Assembly: GCA_947174505.1 (NCBI GenBank)
Contig: CAMWJF010000011.1
Location: 1 to 64,000, forward strand
From: an uncultured Lachnospiraceae bacterium
GTDB lineage: Bacteria > Bacillota > Clostridia > Lachnospirales > Lachnospiraceae
Reading direction: 5' to 3'
DNA: 64,000 nt
Position 1 is the stretch's first letter. Each line of letters starts with the position of its first letter. Of the stretch, positions 54,628 to 62,975 are shown one piece after another. Below the pieces are notes generated by a model, which was given only the letters and a program-made list of their open reading frames with translations, searched no databases and was not told the DNA's origin. The position numbers and the translations under genes were made by a program.

Positions 54628-54656
54628 ACGGCATAGCTTGCGGGCTATGCCGTTTC
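54628..54656 (+). terminator. Terminator-like hairpin after the isomerase-family gene
   Basis: ACGGCATAGC (54628-54637), loop TTGCGG, GCTATGCCGT (54644-54653), then TT. A stable perfect 10-bp stem with a short U-run between the sugar operon and the two-component system. Confidence 0.7.
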
Positions 54657-54689
54657 GTGGTATCGTGTGGGAAATGCATGGGGGATGTT

Positions 54690-55340
54690 ATGGTGGATAT
54701 TTTAGTAGTGGAAGATGACGACTCGCTGTCGTTGGGGCTTACCTATGCTCTGGAAAAAGAAGGATACCGTGTGACACATTGTAAAAAGATTGCGGATGCA
54801 CGCGCAAAAGCAGCTGCACAGCACTTTGACCTTGCGCTTCTCGACATGCAGCTGCCCGATGGTCTCGGCAAAGAGGCTGCTTTTGATTTGCAGTCCCGGC
54901 ATACGCCAGTTATTTATTTAACCGTTGTGGATGATGAGGATGAGATTGTGAGGTCGTTTCATGACGGCGCCGCCGATTACGTCACCAAGCCGTTTCGTAT
55001 GCGGGAGCTTCTGGCGCGGATAAAAAAAGCGCTCCATGAAAAGGAAAGCAGTGAAATCCTGAAGCTTGGAGAAGTTTTGATTGACGTCAAAGAGGGAAAA
55101 GTTTTTGTCAAAGAACAGGAGATTATTTTGACCGCCTTAGAGTACCGCCTGCTGCTGATTTTTGCGCAGAACCGGTCCATTCTTCTCAAGAGGGAGCAGA
55201 TTCTGGAACGGATCTGGGATATCAGCGGTAACTTTGTCGAAGATAACACGCTGACCGTATATGTCAAACGTCTACGTGGAAAATTGGGGAATGCGCTCCC
55301 TATTACAACAGTCAGGGGGATAGGGTATCGTGTGGATTAG
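54690..55340 (+). CDS. OmpR-family response regulator
   Basis: The 216-residue regulator has a receiver domain (acidic pocket VVEDDDS at 6-12, phosphoacceptor Asp52 in LLDMQLPDG, YVTKPF with the conserved Lys) and a winged-helix DNA-binding domain (LTALEYRLLLIFAQNRSILLKREQ read in two parts, then DNTLTVYVKRLRGKLG and VRGIGYRVD). I prefer ATG 54690, preceded by GGGGGAT; upstream in-frame ATGs would place the start inside the hairpin. It overlaps the kinase gene by 11 bp. With the ABC pair downstream it resembles antimicrobial-peptide-sensing modules of the Bce/Vir type. Confidence 0.93.
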   Translation: MVDILVVEDDDSLSLGLTYALEKEGYRVTHCKKIADARAKAAAQHFDLALLDMQLPDGLGKEAAFDLQSRHTPVIYLTVVDDEDEIVRSFHDGAADYVTKPFRMRELLARIKKALHEKESSEILKLGEVLIDVKEGKVFVKEQEIILTALEYRLLLIFAQNRSILLKREQILERIWDISGNFVEDNTLTVYVKRLRGKLGNALPITTVRGIGYRVD

Positions 55341-56154
55341 TAAAAAAGAAATACAGTCGCTTTCCGACGGAATCCGTATGGCGCTTGACGGGCGGTGCTT
55401 TGATCCGCGCGATCACAAAGAAGGCGCGCTCAGCATTTTAAAAAATGATATTTATACCTTAACACATGCCGAACAGGAGAGGAGAAAGGTATTAACAGAA
55501 GAAAAAGAACATCTGGCGGATGTGTTATCGGATATTTCCCATCAGTTAAAAACGCCTATCTCGTCTATCCTTTTGATGACGGAATTGATGACCGACGCGC
55601 CGGAAGCGGAAAAACAGAAATTTTTGTTCAACATGAAAAAGGAAGTCCGTCATATGGAGTGGCTGGTCACCGCGCTTTTAAAGACGGCGAAGCTGGACTC
55701 TTCCACGGCGCATTTTAAGCAGGAAGAAATAGCGGTCAGCGGCCTGCTTGGAGAGGCGCTTAAGTCTGTAGAGATTATTCTGGATATCAGGAATCAGAGC
55801 GTGCGGCTGAAGGGTGACCTGTCCTTGACCTGCGATAAGAAGTGGACGGCGGAAGCGCTTATTAATCTTTTGAAAAATGCTTCGGAATGTTCTGCGGAAA
55901 ACAGTGAGATTGTGGTAGACTGCGGCAGGAATCCGCTCTATGACTGGATAGCGGTCACGGATACGGGAGAGGGCCTTAAGAAGGAGCAGATTGCGAAGCT
56001 GTTTCGCAGATTTGAAAGTTCGCAGAAAGAAAACGGCTACGGAATCGGACTGCCGCTGGCGCTTTCCATCATGCGTGGGCAAAACGGGGATATCGAGGTT
56101 TCACCGGGCGGGAAAGGAAACGGCGCGACATTTTTTATGAAATTTTATAAATAG
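55330..56154 (+). CDS. Histidine kinase lacking membrane segments
   Basis: The 274-residue kinase has SDISHQLKTPISS (phospho-His71), N-box NLLKNASECS, G1 DTGEGL and G2 GYGIGLPLALS, so the core is complete. No hydrophobic membrane span precedes the H-box; the first 60 residues look like a short soluble helix. BceS-type kinases normally have two membrane helices. It may sense through direct contact with the downstream permease or an intracellular signal. It starts at GTG 55330 inside the end of the regulator gene, behind GGGGGATAGGG. Confidence 0.92.
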   Translation: MWISKKEIQSLSDGIRMALDGRCFDPRDHKEGALSILKNDIYTLTHAEQERRKVLTEEKEHLADVLSDISHQLKTPISSILLMTELMTDAPEAEKQKFLFNMKKEVRHMEWLVTALLKTAKLDSSTAHFKQEEIAVSGLLGEALKSVEIILDIRNQSVRLKGDLSLTCDKKWTAEALINLLKNASECSAENSEIVVDCGRNPLYDWIAVTDTGEGLKKEQIAKLFRRFESSQKENGYGIGLPLALSIMRGQNGDIEVSPGGKGNGATFFMKFYK

Positions 56155-56168
56155 TCATCTGAGAGTCA

Positions 56169-56210
56169 CTTTTCTTATTTATTCTATTGGATAAGATAAG
56201 AAAAGGGAGG
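56169..56210 (+). promoter_or_regulatory. Hairpin overlapping the ribosome site of the ABC ATPase gene
   Basis: CTTTTCTTAT (56169-56178) pairs perfectly with ATAAGAAAAG (56196-56205). The 3' arm runs into the AAAAGGGAGG ribosome site (56201-56210), so this fold could reduce translation of the transporter operon until opened. Confidence 0.5.
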
Positions 56211-56216
56211 TATCGT

Positions 56217-56900
56217 ATGGAAGTCTTGGAAGTAAAGGAGCTGACGAAAATATACGGAAGCGGCGATAATCAGGTGACAGCTTTGGACCACGTCAGTTTT
56301 CGGGTAAAAAAGGGCGAGTTTGTCGCCATTGTAGGCGCGTCGGGTTCCGGGAAATCGACGCTTATGAACTTGATGGGAGGCATCGACCGTCCCACATCGG
56401 GAAGTGTTGTCGTTGACGGCGAGCCGATTTTTGAGATGAGCGAAAGCGCGCTGGCGATTTTTAGACGCAGGAATATCGGTATCGTCTATCAGTTCTATAA
56501 TTTGATTCCGAATCTGACCGTGGACGAAAATATCATGCTGCCCTGTCTGCTGGATAACCGAAAGCCGGATGCGCAGAAATTAGCAAAGATCGTGGAAATG
56601 TTAGGATTATCCCACCGCAGGAATCATCTTCCGGGGGAGCTCTCCGGCGGGCAGCAGCAAAGGGTGTCCGTAGGCAGGGCGCTTATTAACGACCCGGCTT
56701 TTATTTTGGCTGACGAGCCTACGGGAAATCTGGACAGCAAGGCGGGCAGAGAGATCATGGAGTTTCTTACGGCAGCCAACCGCAAAGAAAATCAGACGCT
56801 GATCCTGATTACGCATGACGAAAGGATCGCCCTACAGGCAGACAGGATCCTGACCATCAGCGACGGAAAGATCATCAGAGATGAGGTGATGCGCGTATGA
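56217..56900 (+). CDS. ABC transporter ATPase, BceA/MacB type
   Basis: The 227-residue ATPase has Walker [10 protein letters not shown] (40-48), the LolD/MacB-group motif [17 protein letters not shown], signature [15 protein letters not shown], Walker [14 protein letters not shown] and ITHD switch His. GGGAGG six bases before ATG 56217 sets the start. The last four bases overlap the permease start (ATGA at 56897-56900). It powers the FtsX-type permease that follows; such pairs act in peptide-antibiotic detoxification and sensing. Confidence 0.95.
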   Translation: MEVLEVKELTKIYGSGDNQVTALDHVSFRVKKGEFVAIVGASGSGKSTLMNLMGGIDRPTSGSVVVDGEPIFEMSESALAIFRRRNIGIVYQFYNLIPNLTVDENIMLPCLLDNRKPDAQKLAKIVEMLGLSHRRNHLPGELSGGQQQRVSVGRALINDPAFILADEPTGNLDSKAGREIMEFLTAANRKENQTLILITHDERIALQADRILTISDGKIIRDEVMRV

Positions 56901-58888
56901 ATATCTTATGCTCATTTGCATTAAAGCAGCTTGGGAGAAAAAAAGGCAGGACCTTGATCACGGCTTCTGCAATCGCGCTGTCTGCCGCCCTGCTGACCGC
57001 AGTCGTGAATTTTGTGGCAAGCGGCAGGGCAATGCTGGTGAATTTTCTTGGCAAGGATTACGGGCTGTATGGCGGCGCTTATACCATGCTGCTGCTTGTC
57101 CCGGCTGTATTTTTGGCGGCGCTGATCATTGCCATGTCCGTGATTGTGATTTCCAATGCGTTCCGCATGAGCGCGAATGAGAGGATCGCACAGTTTGGCA
57201 CCTTAAAATGTGTCGGCGCCACCAAAAAGCAGATTTATCAGACAATCATGTATGAGTGCGTGCTGCTGTGCAAGGCTGCAATTCCCCTTGGCGTTTTGGC
57301 GGGCTATCTGCTCAGTTTTCTCGGTATCGGGATCGTGAATCTTTATATGGAAGAACTGAATGTGCTGGTGCGTTCCATGATGAGACAGGTCGATTTTGCA
57401 CTTTCCTTTGCTTTTTCGCCTGCCGCCCTGCTTGTTTCTGTTATGATCTCTCTGGGGACAGCCCTGTTTTCGGCAATGCTCCCGGCAAGGAAAGCGATGC
57501 GCATTACAGCCTTGGACTGTCTGCGAAACGACGGCGAGATGGATACGTCGGGATATAAGCGCACGAAGATTGCCATGGATGCAGACAGAAAGGTCGAATA
57601 TCAGCTGGCGCGTAAGAACGTGTCGTCTTATCGAAAGCGCATGCATTCGGCAGTCACGGCATTTTCCATCAGTATCATGTTGTTTATCACGCTGAGCGGG
57701 TTGCAGGAAATTGCAGGCGGCATACAGGATTATATTAACATGGATTATGGATATCCTGTGATTGCGGACTATACGTCAAACTTTAGGAATACCGTCAACC
57801 CCAAAACCGGACGCAGGCAGCAGGAGTGTGCATTTCCCATTACAGCCGAGACGGCGGAAGAGATCACGGCTAAGTTCAGGGAATATGAAGAAACGGATAT
57901 TTACGGGGACGGGCAGGATTATACGACCTATGTTGCCCTGCTCAGCGAACAGGACCTTACGGAAGAAATGCGGCAGGCTTTGGAGGATGATGACGATGGG
58001 GGACAATCGGAAACCATTCTGGAAGTGGAAAGGATTATTCTGGACGATGCGCATTACGGCCAACTGTGCGCACAGGTGGGAATTGCCTGCGGCGGGACGA
58101 TCCTGTTAAATGATTATCGGTATAATGATAATGGAACGGAACGGCATATCGCACCTCTTTCCGATACGGTCACCACGCTGCAATTGGAAAAAGCGGACGG
58201 AAGCCGGGATACCCTCCCAATTGACGGTGTGCTGGCAATGCCGGAAATCCCCAGGCAACTTTTATATCCGAATACCAAACCCATCCGTCTCATCGTCCCT
58301 GCTTCGGGAATGTCGGTGCGTGGCTATAGCTGGATGGCAGCTCCCGCGGATGAGGACGGCTTTATGGCGTATGCCAAGGATGTGCTGGAAAGCTATTTCC
58401 CGCAAAACGGCAAGGATTATGGCGAAGCGGGTTACACGAGCAGAGTGTTTGGGGCGCAGGATTTTACAAGGATCATGAATATTGCCATTGTGCTTGCTGC
58501 TGTTTTCCTCTATGCCTTTGTTTTTCTGCTGGGGCTGATTGGTGTGCTGAATGTGATCAGCACGGTTAGTTTCCAGATCAAATTGCGGGCGAGGGAGTTT
58601 GCGGTGCTGCAGAGTGTCGGGATGACGTCCGGATCTGTGCGGAAGATGCTGATGTTCGAGAGTGTTCTCTGCGCGGGGAAAGCGCTGGTCATTGGTCTTC
58701 CGGCTGGTATGGGTCTTGTTTTTTTGATGGCGCGCTGTGTGAAAATGCTGTTTCCGATCCCGTTTCATATGCCATGGACAGCCATTGTGATAACTACCGG
58801 CGTATCCTTTCTTGCTATGTGGGCGGTAGTGCGGATTTCGGCAGATGTCTTGAAAAAGCAGAATATTATAGAGACGATCAGAATATGA
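56897..58888 (+). CDS. FtsX-family ABC permease
   Basis: The 663-residue membrane protein has a first FtsX unit of four helices (about 15-38, 57-85, 110-140, 160-195), then one helix (about 245-270), a large extracellular domain (about 275-515) and a second FtsX unit of three helices (about 520-550, 575-605, 625-655). FRMSANERIAQFGTLKCVGATKKQI and ARDxx-like ARKAMRITALDCLRND are FtsX family marks, with LRAREFAVLQSVGMTSGSVRKM in the second unit. Size and soluble domain suit BceB-like permeases, but the helix count (about eight rather than ten) is closer to two-domain LolC/MacB-like permeases. It is the last gene of the module. Confidence 0.92.
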   Translation: MNILCSFALKQLGRKKGRTLITASAIALSAALLTAVVNFVASGRAMLVNFLGKDYGLYGGAYTMLLLVPAVFLAALIIAMSVIVISNAFRMSANERIAQFGTLKCVGATKKQIYQTIMYECVLLCKAAIPLGVLAGYLLSFLGIGIVNLYMEELNVLVRSMMRQVDFALSFAFSPAALLVSVMISLGTALFSAMLPARKAMRITALDCLRNDGEMDTSGYKRTKIAMDADRKVEYQLARKNVSSYRKRMHSAVTAFSISIMLFITLSGLQEIAGGIQDYINMDYGYPVIADYTSNFRNTVNPKTGRRQQECAFPITAETAEEITAKFREYEETDIYGDGQDYTTYVALLSEQDLTEEMRQALEDDDDGGQSETILEVERIILDDAHYGQLCAQVGIACGGTILLNDYRYNDNGTERHIAPLSDTVTTLQLEKADGSRDTLPIDGVLAMPEIPRQLLYPNTKPIRLIVPASGMSVRGYSWMAAPADEDGFMAYAKDVLESYFPQNGKDYGEAGYTSRVFGAQDFTRIMNIAIVLAAVFLYAFVFLLGLIGVLNVISTVSFQIKLRAREFAVLQSVGMTSGSVRKMLMFESVLCAGKALVIGLPAGMGLVFLMARCVKMLFPIPFHMPWTAIVITTGVSFLAMWAVVRISADVLKKQNIIETIRI

Positions 58889-58900
58889 AATGACAGAAAA

Positions 58901-58927
58901 AGAGGGTGTCACGCGGTGGCACCCTCT
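58901..58927. terminator. Bidirectional terminator between convergent operons
   Basis: AGAGGGTG-T-CAC (58901-58912), loop GCG, GTG-G-CACCCTCT (58916-58927): a 12-bp stem with one G-U pair. On the - strand it is followed by TTTT from the complement of 58897-58900; on the + strand by CGGCATTTT. It serves the permease and the - strand gene. Confidence 0.8.
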
Positions 58928-58950
58928 CGGCATTTTGATAATATAAGAAA

Positions 58951-60195
58951 TCAAACAATCGTATCCAGTATGGAATTCGTGGTCGGCACATTCACGCCGC
59001 CGTTGTTGTCGTAGGTCTTCTTGGAAAGGGAATCCCCCTGTGTCGCGTAGCGGTAAATCTGGTTTACCCTGTCGGTCATTTTCTCCGCGGTAGAGTAAGC
59101 GCCGGTGAACAGATTCTTAACGCTGCTCATATCCGCGTCTTTAAACTTCTTCTCGTCAATGGACAGTGTCTTGTCAGAGTTTACGGTAACGCCGATTCGG
59201 GAGAATGCGCTCTTATTGCCGCTCACTATGTTCTTTAAGTAATTTGCCTGGTTAACCACGTTGGAGTTTGCGCTCTTATTGGTGTTATTGACCAGATCGT
59301 TGTAATCTTCCACAAAGGCGGAGAATGCCTTGTAAACCTCATCCTTGTTGCTGTTGCTGATATTCATGGAGCTTAATTTCTCGATGGACTTGTAGAGCGT
59401 ATTCGCCGCGGCTGCCGATGAAGCGTCCGTCACGGTTTTGTTCTTATCCTTATCCTTCGTGGAGGATGTGCCTGAGGTGCTCGTCGAAGAAGAACCGCTT
59501 ACGCCCGCGTATTTGGCCTTGGAGGAGGTAACGGCCTCGCCGTCGCCCGCCGCCCTGTAAATCTGGCTTGCCCGATTTACCGCCTTGTCCGCGAAGGAAC
59601 CGATACCGCCAAAGAGCGTCTTCACTGTGGCGCCGTTTCCGTGTTCCGTGTCGGCGAGGGCTTTCTTTATGGTATCCTCGTCAAGGGACAGTGTTCTGTC
59701 GGAATTCAAGGTAATGCCGATCTTGGAGAACAGCTTGTAATTGGAATAGTAGGAGTTGTACAGGGACTCCGCCTGTTTCTGGACGGTCGTGTTCTCGCTC
59801 TTTGCCGCGTTCTTCATAAGACTGTTGTAATCCTTAATAAAAGCGGAAACAGAGTCTGTGATTTTGTCAATGTTCTCTTCGCTGCGGTCGTCGTAGTTTA
59901 GGGAGCCGAGCGCAGAGGCGGATTTGTAGAGGGCCGCCGCTGACGAAGCGGATGCGCTGTCCTTTACTTTGCCTGCATTTTTCTGATCGGTTTCCCCGGA
60001 TTCCGCAGCCTCCTGCTTCTTTAATTTCGCATAGTAAGACTTCATCATCTTGCCGTAGCTGCCGTTTTTAATTGCGGCGTAATCGCCAAGCAGGGAGCTT
60101 ACCCCGCCGGCATCGTCACCGCCGCCCATGCCGCCGAGCAGCGTGGAGTAGGTGTCTGCCATTCCTGAATTTAAACCGTTTAAACTGATTCCCAT
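58951..60195 (-). CDS. FliD-C-like protein made of two tandem copies
   Basis: The 414-residue protein begins MGISLNGLNSGMADTYSTLLGGMGGG. Two homologous halves follow (about 85-215 and 255-395). Each has ALYKS/TLYKS, FIKDYNSLM/FVEDYNDLV, FSKIGITLNSDRTLSLDED/FSRIGVTVNSDKTLSIDEK, VKTLFGG/VKNLFTG and RASQIYR/RVNQIYR. The pattern DYNxLx...IGITxxxxxTLxxDExxxxxAL...VKxLF resembles the FliD (hook-associated protein 2) C-terminal domain. A Ser/Thr/Lys linker joins the halves. No signal peptide, and no flagellar genes are in the window. AAGGAGG eight bases before the start at 60195 is ideal. Function unknown. Confidence 0.82.
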   Translation of the reverse strand: MGISLNGLNSGMADTYSTLLGGMGGGDDAGGVSSLLGDYAAIKNGSYGKMMKSYYAKLKKQEAAESGETDQKNAGKVKDSASASSAAALYKSASALGSLNYDDRSEENIDKITDSVSAFIKDYNSLMKNAAKSENTTVQKQAESLYNSYYSNYKLFSKIGITLNSDRTLSLDEDTIKKALADTEHGNGATVKTLFGGIGSFADKAVNRASQIYRAAGDGEAVTSSKAKYAGVSGSSSTSTSGTSSTKDKDKNKTVTDASSAAAANTLYKSIEKLSSMNISNSNKDEVYKAFSAFVEDYNDLVNNTNKSANSNVVNQANYLKNIVSGNKSAFSRIGVTVNSDKTLSIDEKKFKDADMSSVKNLFTGAYSTAEKMTDRVNQIYRYATQGDSLSKKTYDNNGGVNVPTTNSILDTIV

Positions 60196-60451
60196 GTGAT
60201 TACCCTCCTTGTTATAATAGTTGACATCCGTGTCATATATGTGTTTGCCGCAGATTATTCCTATATCTATTATTTCGTCTTTTGGGCGCAATTGTAAAGA
60301 GGTTTGATGAAAAATATTTATAAAAAATTTCTGTTTTTTCCTGACCTCGCTAAATGGATAATCCAATGGGTCGAAGATATACAAAATAGACAAATATAAA
60401 ATGGAAATAGGAAGAGATTTGGTGCAATAAGACGACAAATATTTTATTGCG
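60196..60451. other. AT-rich divergent intergenic region
   Basis: About 255 AT-rich bases lie between the FliD-C-like gene and the PTS promoter. It should hold the - strand promoter; no convincing sigma-A pair and no sigma-D (flagellar) GCCGATAA-type box was found. No gene is seen. Confidence 0.4.
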
Positions 60452-60480
60452 TTGACATGAATTGTTTAAAATGCTATAGT
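60452..60480 (+). promoter_or_regulatory. Strong sigma-A promoter of the PTS operon
   Basis: TTGACA (60452-60457), 17-nt spacer, TATAGT (60475-60480). Transcription should begin near 60487, giving a leader of about 275 nt before the IIA gene. Confidence 0.82.
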
Positions 60481-60486
60481 GATAAA

Positions 60487-60760
60487 AATATACGAAAGAA
60501 AAAATGGCGAAAATGTAAAAAAGAAAGGGCTTTCGCGTTTTGTATATATTGCAAAGATGGCAGACGTATACTTTTATTGATGAAAACGCGGAGCTTTTAC
60601 GATCGGGCGCGTGGCTGCCCATTTTTTTGCTATATAGGAAATTGCGACAGTGTAAACCATTCAAGGAGAATGCGGAGCATTCTCAGAGTTTGCCGTAGGC
60701 ATACTCTTAATGTTCGCTGCCGAGCGACGATTTTTTGTTATTTAGAAAGGAGAGTGCGGC
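60487..60760 (+). promoter_or_regulatory. Structured leader with terminator-like hairpins before the PTS genes
   Basis: In order: a long stem CGCGTTTT/AAAACGCG (60534-60541/60583-60590) enclosing GTATAT/GTATAC; a short GGGC/GCCC stem (60605-60608/60617-60620) followed by seven T (60622-60628); a perfect GAGAATGC/GCATTCTC hairpin (60666-60673/60677-60684); AGAGT-TGCC/GGCA-ACTCT (60685-60694/60698-60707); and a CGCT/AGCG stem with GT/AC extension (60712-60728) followed by six T (60731-60736). GAAAGGAG then leads to the ATG. Two hairpin-plus-U-tract units suggest attenuation. It does not match a riboswitch or RAT element that I know. Confidence 0.6.
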
Positions 60761-61258
60761 ATGGGATTTTTGGCAAATATTTTCGGGAATGGAAAGAAGG
60801 AAGAAGGGATACAGATCTGTGCGCCTGTAGCCGGGAAGCTGGTTCCTTTAAGTGAGGTCAGTGATCCTACGTTTTCGGATGGCATATTGGGACAGGGGGC
60901 GGCGGTCATTCCCTCTGGCAATCAGTTTTTCTCTCCCGTGGACGGTACAGTCACCACAGTGTTTCCTACCGGGCATGCGGCGGCCCTCACCTCTGCGGAC
61001 GGGGTGGAGGTACTGTTACATATCGGATTGGACACGGTGAAGCTGAACGGGAAACATTTTACCATCCATGCGGAGGAAGGACAACAGGTGAAAAAGGGAG
61101 ATCTGCTTCTGGAGGCAGACCTGGAACAGATCAAAGCGGAAGGCTTTGACATTATCACGCCGGTTGTTATCTGCAACACGGATGATTTCGCGGAAGTGGC
61201 GATGGCGGAGGCGCGGGACATAGAGGTCGGGGATACCGTATTGACTCTTAAAAAATAG
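60761..61258 (+). CDS. crr: PTS glucose-type IIA component
   Basis: The 165-residue soluble IIA protein has ICAPVAGKLVPLSEVSDPTFSDGILGQGAAV quoted here only as APVAGKLVPLSEV and FSDGILGQG, then HAAAL (His72) and VLLHIGLDTVKLNG (phosphorylated His87), and GDLLLEADLEQIKAEGFD. It passes phosphate from HPr to a glucose-type IIB. Its position at the head of a set with enzyme I, HPr and a IIC gene suggests it serves that transporter. GAAAGGAG precedes the ATG. The gene symbol follows the family name. Confidence 0.93.
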   Translation: MGFLANIFGNGKKEEGIQICAPVAGKLVPLSEVSDPTFSDGILGQGAAVIPSGNQFFSPVDGTVTTVFPTGHAAALTSADGVEVLLHIGLDTVKLNGKHFTIHAEEGQQVKKGDLLLEADLEQIKAEGFDIITPVVICNTDDFAEVAMAEARDIEVGDTVLTLKK

Positions 61259-61282
61259 GAGTCGGATTTGTCGGAGGTGGGG

Positions 61283-62899
61283 ATGGATAAATATACTGGA
61301 AAAAGTGTGATGAGGGGAATCGCCATAGGAAGGGTATATCTTTACAAAAAGGTAGATATTCAGGTGACGGACCAAAGAGTGCCGGATGTGGCGGCTGAGA
61401 AGGAACGGTTTTTTGCCGCTGTGGACCGCGCGAAGGCACAGCTTACAAGACTCTACGACGAGGCTCTGCAGAACGTGGGAGAGGACCATGCCGCCATCTT
61501 TGACGTACATAGAATGCTTTTGGAGGATGAGGACTATCTGGAAACTGCCGCGGGGGAGATTGAGAACGGTTATAACGCGGTGTATGCAACAGATCATGCC
61601 GGAACACAGTTTGCGGAGCTGTTCGCAGCGATGGATGACGAGTATATGAGAGGGCGTGCGGCGGATATCCGCGATATCTCCCAGAGAGTGATCCGTATAC
61701 TTCTGAATCTGCCGGAGGAGGAGATACATTCGGATGAGCCGGTTGTTCTGGTGGCGGAAGACCTGACGCCCAGTGAAACAGTGAAACTTGACAAAAAGAA
61801 AATATTAGGGTTTGTGACAGTGAAAGGGTCCGCAAATTCCCATACGGCGATTCTGGCAAGGAGCATGAATCTGCCGGCTCTGGTGAACGTGGATATTTCC
61901 CTTTCGGATGCGCTGCATGGGCAGACCTGTGTGGTTGACGGGTTTGAGGGTGAGTTTCTTGTGGCGCCGGAGGAGGAGATACTGTCAGGGAAGATTGTGC
62001 GGAAAAACCAGTGGGTGGCTGACCTGGAAGCGCTTGACAAGCTGAAAGGGCAGGACAATGTCACAAAGAGCGGAAAACGGATAGATATTTTTGCCAATAT
62101 CGGGAATGTGGAGGACGCGGAGGCAGCCTGCGCGGCGGACGCCGGGGGAATCGGTCTTTTCAGGAGTGAATTTCTCTATCTGGGCAGAGAGACCTTTCCG
62201 TCGGAGGAGGAACAGTATGAGAGCTATAAGACTGTCCTCGAGAAGATGGAGGGGAAAAAGGTGGTGATCCGCACACTGGATATCGGGGCGGATAAGAAGG
62301 TGGACTATTTTGGACTGGAGCCGGAGGAAAATCCGGCGCTCGGTTACCGGGCAATCCGTATCTGTCTGGACCGGGAGGAGATATTCATCACCCAGCTCCG
62401 GGCGCTCTACCGTGCGGCTGTGCATGGAAAGCTGGCCATTATGTTTCCCATGATTATATCGGTGGATGAGGTAAAGCGGATCAGGCAGATCGTGGAGATG
62501 GTGAAGGCTGGGCTTGTAAAAGAAGGCAAGGCCGTGGGGGAAGCGGAGCTTGGCATTATGATCGAGACACCGGCGGCGGCTGTGATTTCCGACAGGCTGG
62601 CGGAAGAAGTGGATTTTTTCAGCATCGGAACCAACGACCTCACGCAGTATACGCTGGCGGTAGACCGGCAGAACCAGAAGCTGGAAGGGATCTGCGATAC
62701 CCATCATGAGGCGCTGCTGCGGCTGATCGAGATGACTGTGAAGAATGCACATGAGGTTGGCATCTGGGTGGGAATCTGCGGGGAGCTGGGCGCCGATACG
62801 GAGCTGACAGAGTGGTTTTTGAAGATCGGTGTGGATGAGCTGAGTGTAGCGTCATCTGCGGTATTAAAGGTACGTGGGGCGGTGAGAGCGCTGCCGTAA
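61283..62899 (+). CDS. ptsI: Phosphoenolpyruvate--protein phosphotransferase (PTS enzyme I)
   Basis: The 538-residue enzyme takes phosphate from PEP to HPr. Seen are the swivelling-domain active site GSANSHTAILARS (His187), the PEP-binding barrel motifs GLFRSEFLYLGR, VIRTLDIGADKK, ALGYRAIR, FFSIGTNDLTQYTLAVDR and the C-terminal GICGELGAD with Cys499. Slightly shorter than usual (about 570). GGAGG at 61273-61277 places the start at ATG 61283; a TTG at 61268 is also in frame. It follows the IIA gene after 24 nt. A CCCGGA/TCCGGG hairpin (62907-62912/62932-62937) follows. Confidence 0.96.
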   Translation: MDKYTGKSVMRGIAIGRVYLYKKVDIQVTDQRVPDVAAEKERFFAAVDRAKAQLTRLYDEALQNVGEDHAAIFDVHRMLLEDEDYLETAAGEIENGYNAVYATDHAGTQFAELFAAMDDEYMRGRAADIRDISQRVIRILLNLPEEEIHSDEPVVLVAEDLTPSETVKLDKKKILGFVTVKGSANSHTAILARSMNLPALVNVDISLSDALHGQTCVVDGFEGEFLVAPEEEILSGKIVRKNQWVADLEALDKLKGQDNVTKSGKRIDIFANIGNVEDAEAACAADAGGIGLFRSEFLYLGRETFPSEEEQYESYKTVLEKMEGKKVVIRTLDIGADKKVDYFGLEPEENPALGYRAIRICLDREEIFITQLRALYRAAVHGKLAIMFPMIISVDEVKRIRQIVEMVKAGLVKEGKAVGEAELGIMIETPAAAVISDRLAEEVDFFSIGTNDLTQYTLAVDRQNQKLEGICDTHHEALLRLIEMTVKNAHEVGIWVGICGELGADTELTEWFLKIGVDELSVASSAVLKVRGAVRALP

Positions 62900-62975
62900 G
62901 TATGCTCCCGGATGCAAAAGGGCTTCGGGCTTCCGGGGGTACATATAAAACTTAAGGAGGGAGGATATTTAAGAA

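Noticed and set aside
54618..54689. Upstream extension of the response regulator
   Set aside because: The extra 24 residues would be encoded by the terminator-like hairpin; ATG 54690 next to the receiver domain with GGGGGAT is better.
60196..60300. Flagellar sigma-D promoter for the FliD-C-like gene
   Set aside because: No TAAA/GCCGATAA-like pair was found on the - strand upstream of the start.
60457..60855. 132-codon frame across the PTS leader
   Set aside because: It begins inside the promoter, runs through the hairpins and into the IIA gene in another frame, and is rich in Cys/Arg as expected from non-coding DNA.
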